The position numbers and the translations under genes are program-made. Of a DNA stretch of 28,870 bases, positions 28,167-28,870 are shown piece after piece. Below the pieces are notes generated by a model. The model searched no databases and was not told the DNA's origin. It saw only the letters and a list, made by a program, of their open reading frames with translations. Position 1 is the first letter of the stretch. Each line of letters begins with the position of its first letter. Source of the stretch: CAYPOY01 sp964412395 (lineage in GTDB: Bacteria > Chloroflexota > Anaerolineae > B4-G1); assembly GCA_964412395.1 (NCBI GenBank), contig CAYPOY010000018.1:1-28870 (forward strand), read 5' to 3'.

Positions 28167-28870
28167 CTAGATCACCTTCTCGGCCAACAGTTTTTCGGCC
28201 AGGAGTCGCGCTGACTCCTCGACCGTCTCGGCCTCAATGATTTCGGCCTCGCCCTCTCGCGCCGGTGGTGCGAAGACCTGCGGCCAGCGCACGCCGGAGC
28301 CGGCTGCGCCCGCCTTGTCTGCCTCCGCACCGACGTCGGCCAGCGTCCAGAGAGGGTACTCCATGCGGGCCGCTTTGCGGATGCCGATGAAGGAGGTATA
28401 GCGCGGCTCGTTGATGCCCTTGGTTGTGCCGACCACGGCGGGCAGCGAGGCCAACACCACCTGTCGCCCCTCCTCCAGCAGCCGCTCGACGGTGATGGCC
28501 CCCCTATCGGGGTCCAGTTCGGCAATCTTGATCACATACATCAGCGATGGAACGTCCAGACGTCTGGCAACAGCCGAGCCGGTCTGCCATGTCTCGGCAT
28601 CAATCGCCGACTTGCCGAAGAGGATCAGGTCCACGTCGCCCATTTTCTCGATGACCTTAGCCAGCACGTAACTGGTGGCGAGGGTGTCGGAGCCGGCACA
28701 GGACTCGTCCCAGATGCGGATGGCCTCGTCGCACCCCATCGCGACGGCGTGCTTCAGGGCCTCCAGCGCCTCCTCCGGCCCCACCGAGATGACGGTGACG
28801 GTCCCGCCGTGCTTATCACGGAGCAGCAATGCCTCCTCCACGGCGTACTCGTCCCAAGGGTTGATGATGA
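28167..28870 (-). CDS. etfB: Electron transfer flavoprotein subunit beta (5' end outside the window)
   Basis: The frame is open to the last base and reads IINPWDEYAVEEALLLRDKH at the visible N-terminal end, the conserved EtfB segment about 25 residues into the protein. The true start is therefore beyond the window, and the GTG at 28841 is internal. About 234 residues are seen, with VISVGPEEALEALKHAVAMG, ATSYVLAKVIEKMGDVDLIL, and FGKSAIDAETWQTGSAVA, all typical. The region around LDVPSLMYVIKIAELD and GRQVVLASLPAVVGTTKGIN matches the AMP/FAD-contact part. It is 11 nt upstream of etfA, in one operon. Confidence 0.96.
   Translation of the reverse strand, partial: IINPWDEYAVEEALLLRDKHGGTVTVISVGPEEALEALKHAVAMGCDEAIRIWDESCAGSDTLATSYVLAKVIEKMGDVDLILFGKSAIDAETWQTGSAVARRLDVPSLMYVIKIAELDPDRGAITVERLLEEGRQVVLASLPAVVGTTKGINEPRYTSFIGIRKAARMEYPLWTLADVGAEADKAGAAGSGVRWPQVFAPPAREGEAEIIEAETVEESARLLAEKLLAEKVI

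Overview
The window looks like part of a Chloroflexota (probably Anaerolineae-type) chromosome. The GC content is high, many genes overlap by 4 nt (ATGA or GTGA), and a lipoprotein carries a long Pro/Thr linker. A DHH-CBS-CCA fusion, GerW-like and Yip1-like membrane proteins, a yggU-yggT-yggS-pgeF cluster and etfBA are also present. This assignment is inference from gene content; the window has no rRNA or tRNA marker. There is no phage, insertion sequence or CRISPR array.

Layout. 1-3802 (-): a branched-chain amino acid type ABC transporter (livM cut by the window edge, livH, substrate-binding lipoprotein) behind a strong promoter and a roughly 137-nt structured leader or free-standing RNA. 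3883-4829 (+): a membrane-anchored FGE-like protein. 4845-8443 (-): DUF362, PAS, alanine dehydrogenase, DUF5674 and an unknown small protein. 8628-9584 (+): a possibly leaderless lipoprotein. 9710-11884 (-): L,D-transpeptidase and threonine aldolase. A symmetric divergent promoter then leads into a long + strand run (12104-18762): a muramidase/glycosidase fusion, a DHH-CBS-CCA protein, two GerW-like proteins and two Yip1-like membrane proteins. lgt (18835-19719) is interrupted by two in-frame TAA codons. A coiled-coil zinc-ribbon protein follows.

20580-24056 is the most unusual block. A candidate C-rich small RNA on the - strand and a response regulator/NACHT-HEAT operon on the + strand are fired by two strong divergent promoters. 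A five-unit array of 8-bp repeats lies exactly between them. 24097-26184 (-) holds yggU, yggT, yggS and pgeF, 26237-27058 (-) a DUF2085 membrane protein, and 27169-28870 (-) etfA and the 3' part of etfB, with a clear terminator.

A theme across the window is short degenerate tandem arrays with a strict 7- or 8-bp period in nearly every larger spacer. They often overlap stop codons, one lies inside a coding sequence, and one lies between the two stops in lgt. Promoter calls were made by eye against TTGACA/TATAAT; the RNA structures are hand-drawn helices, not computed folds.
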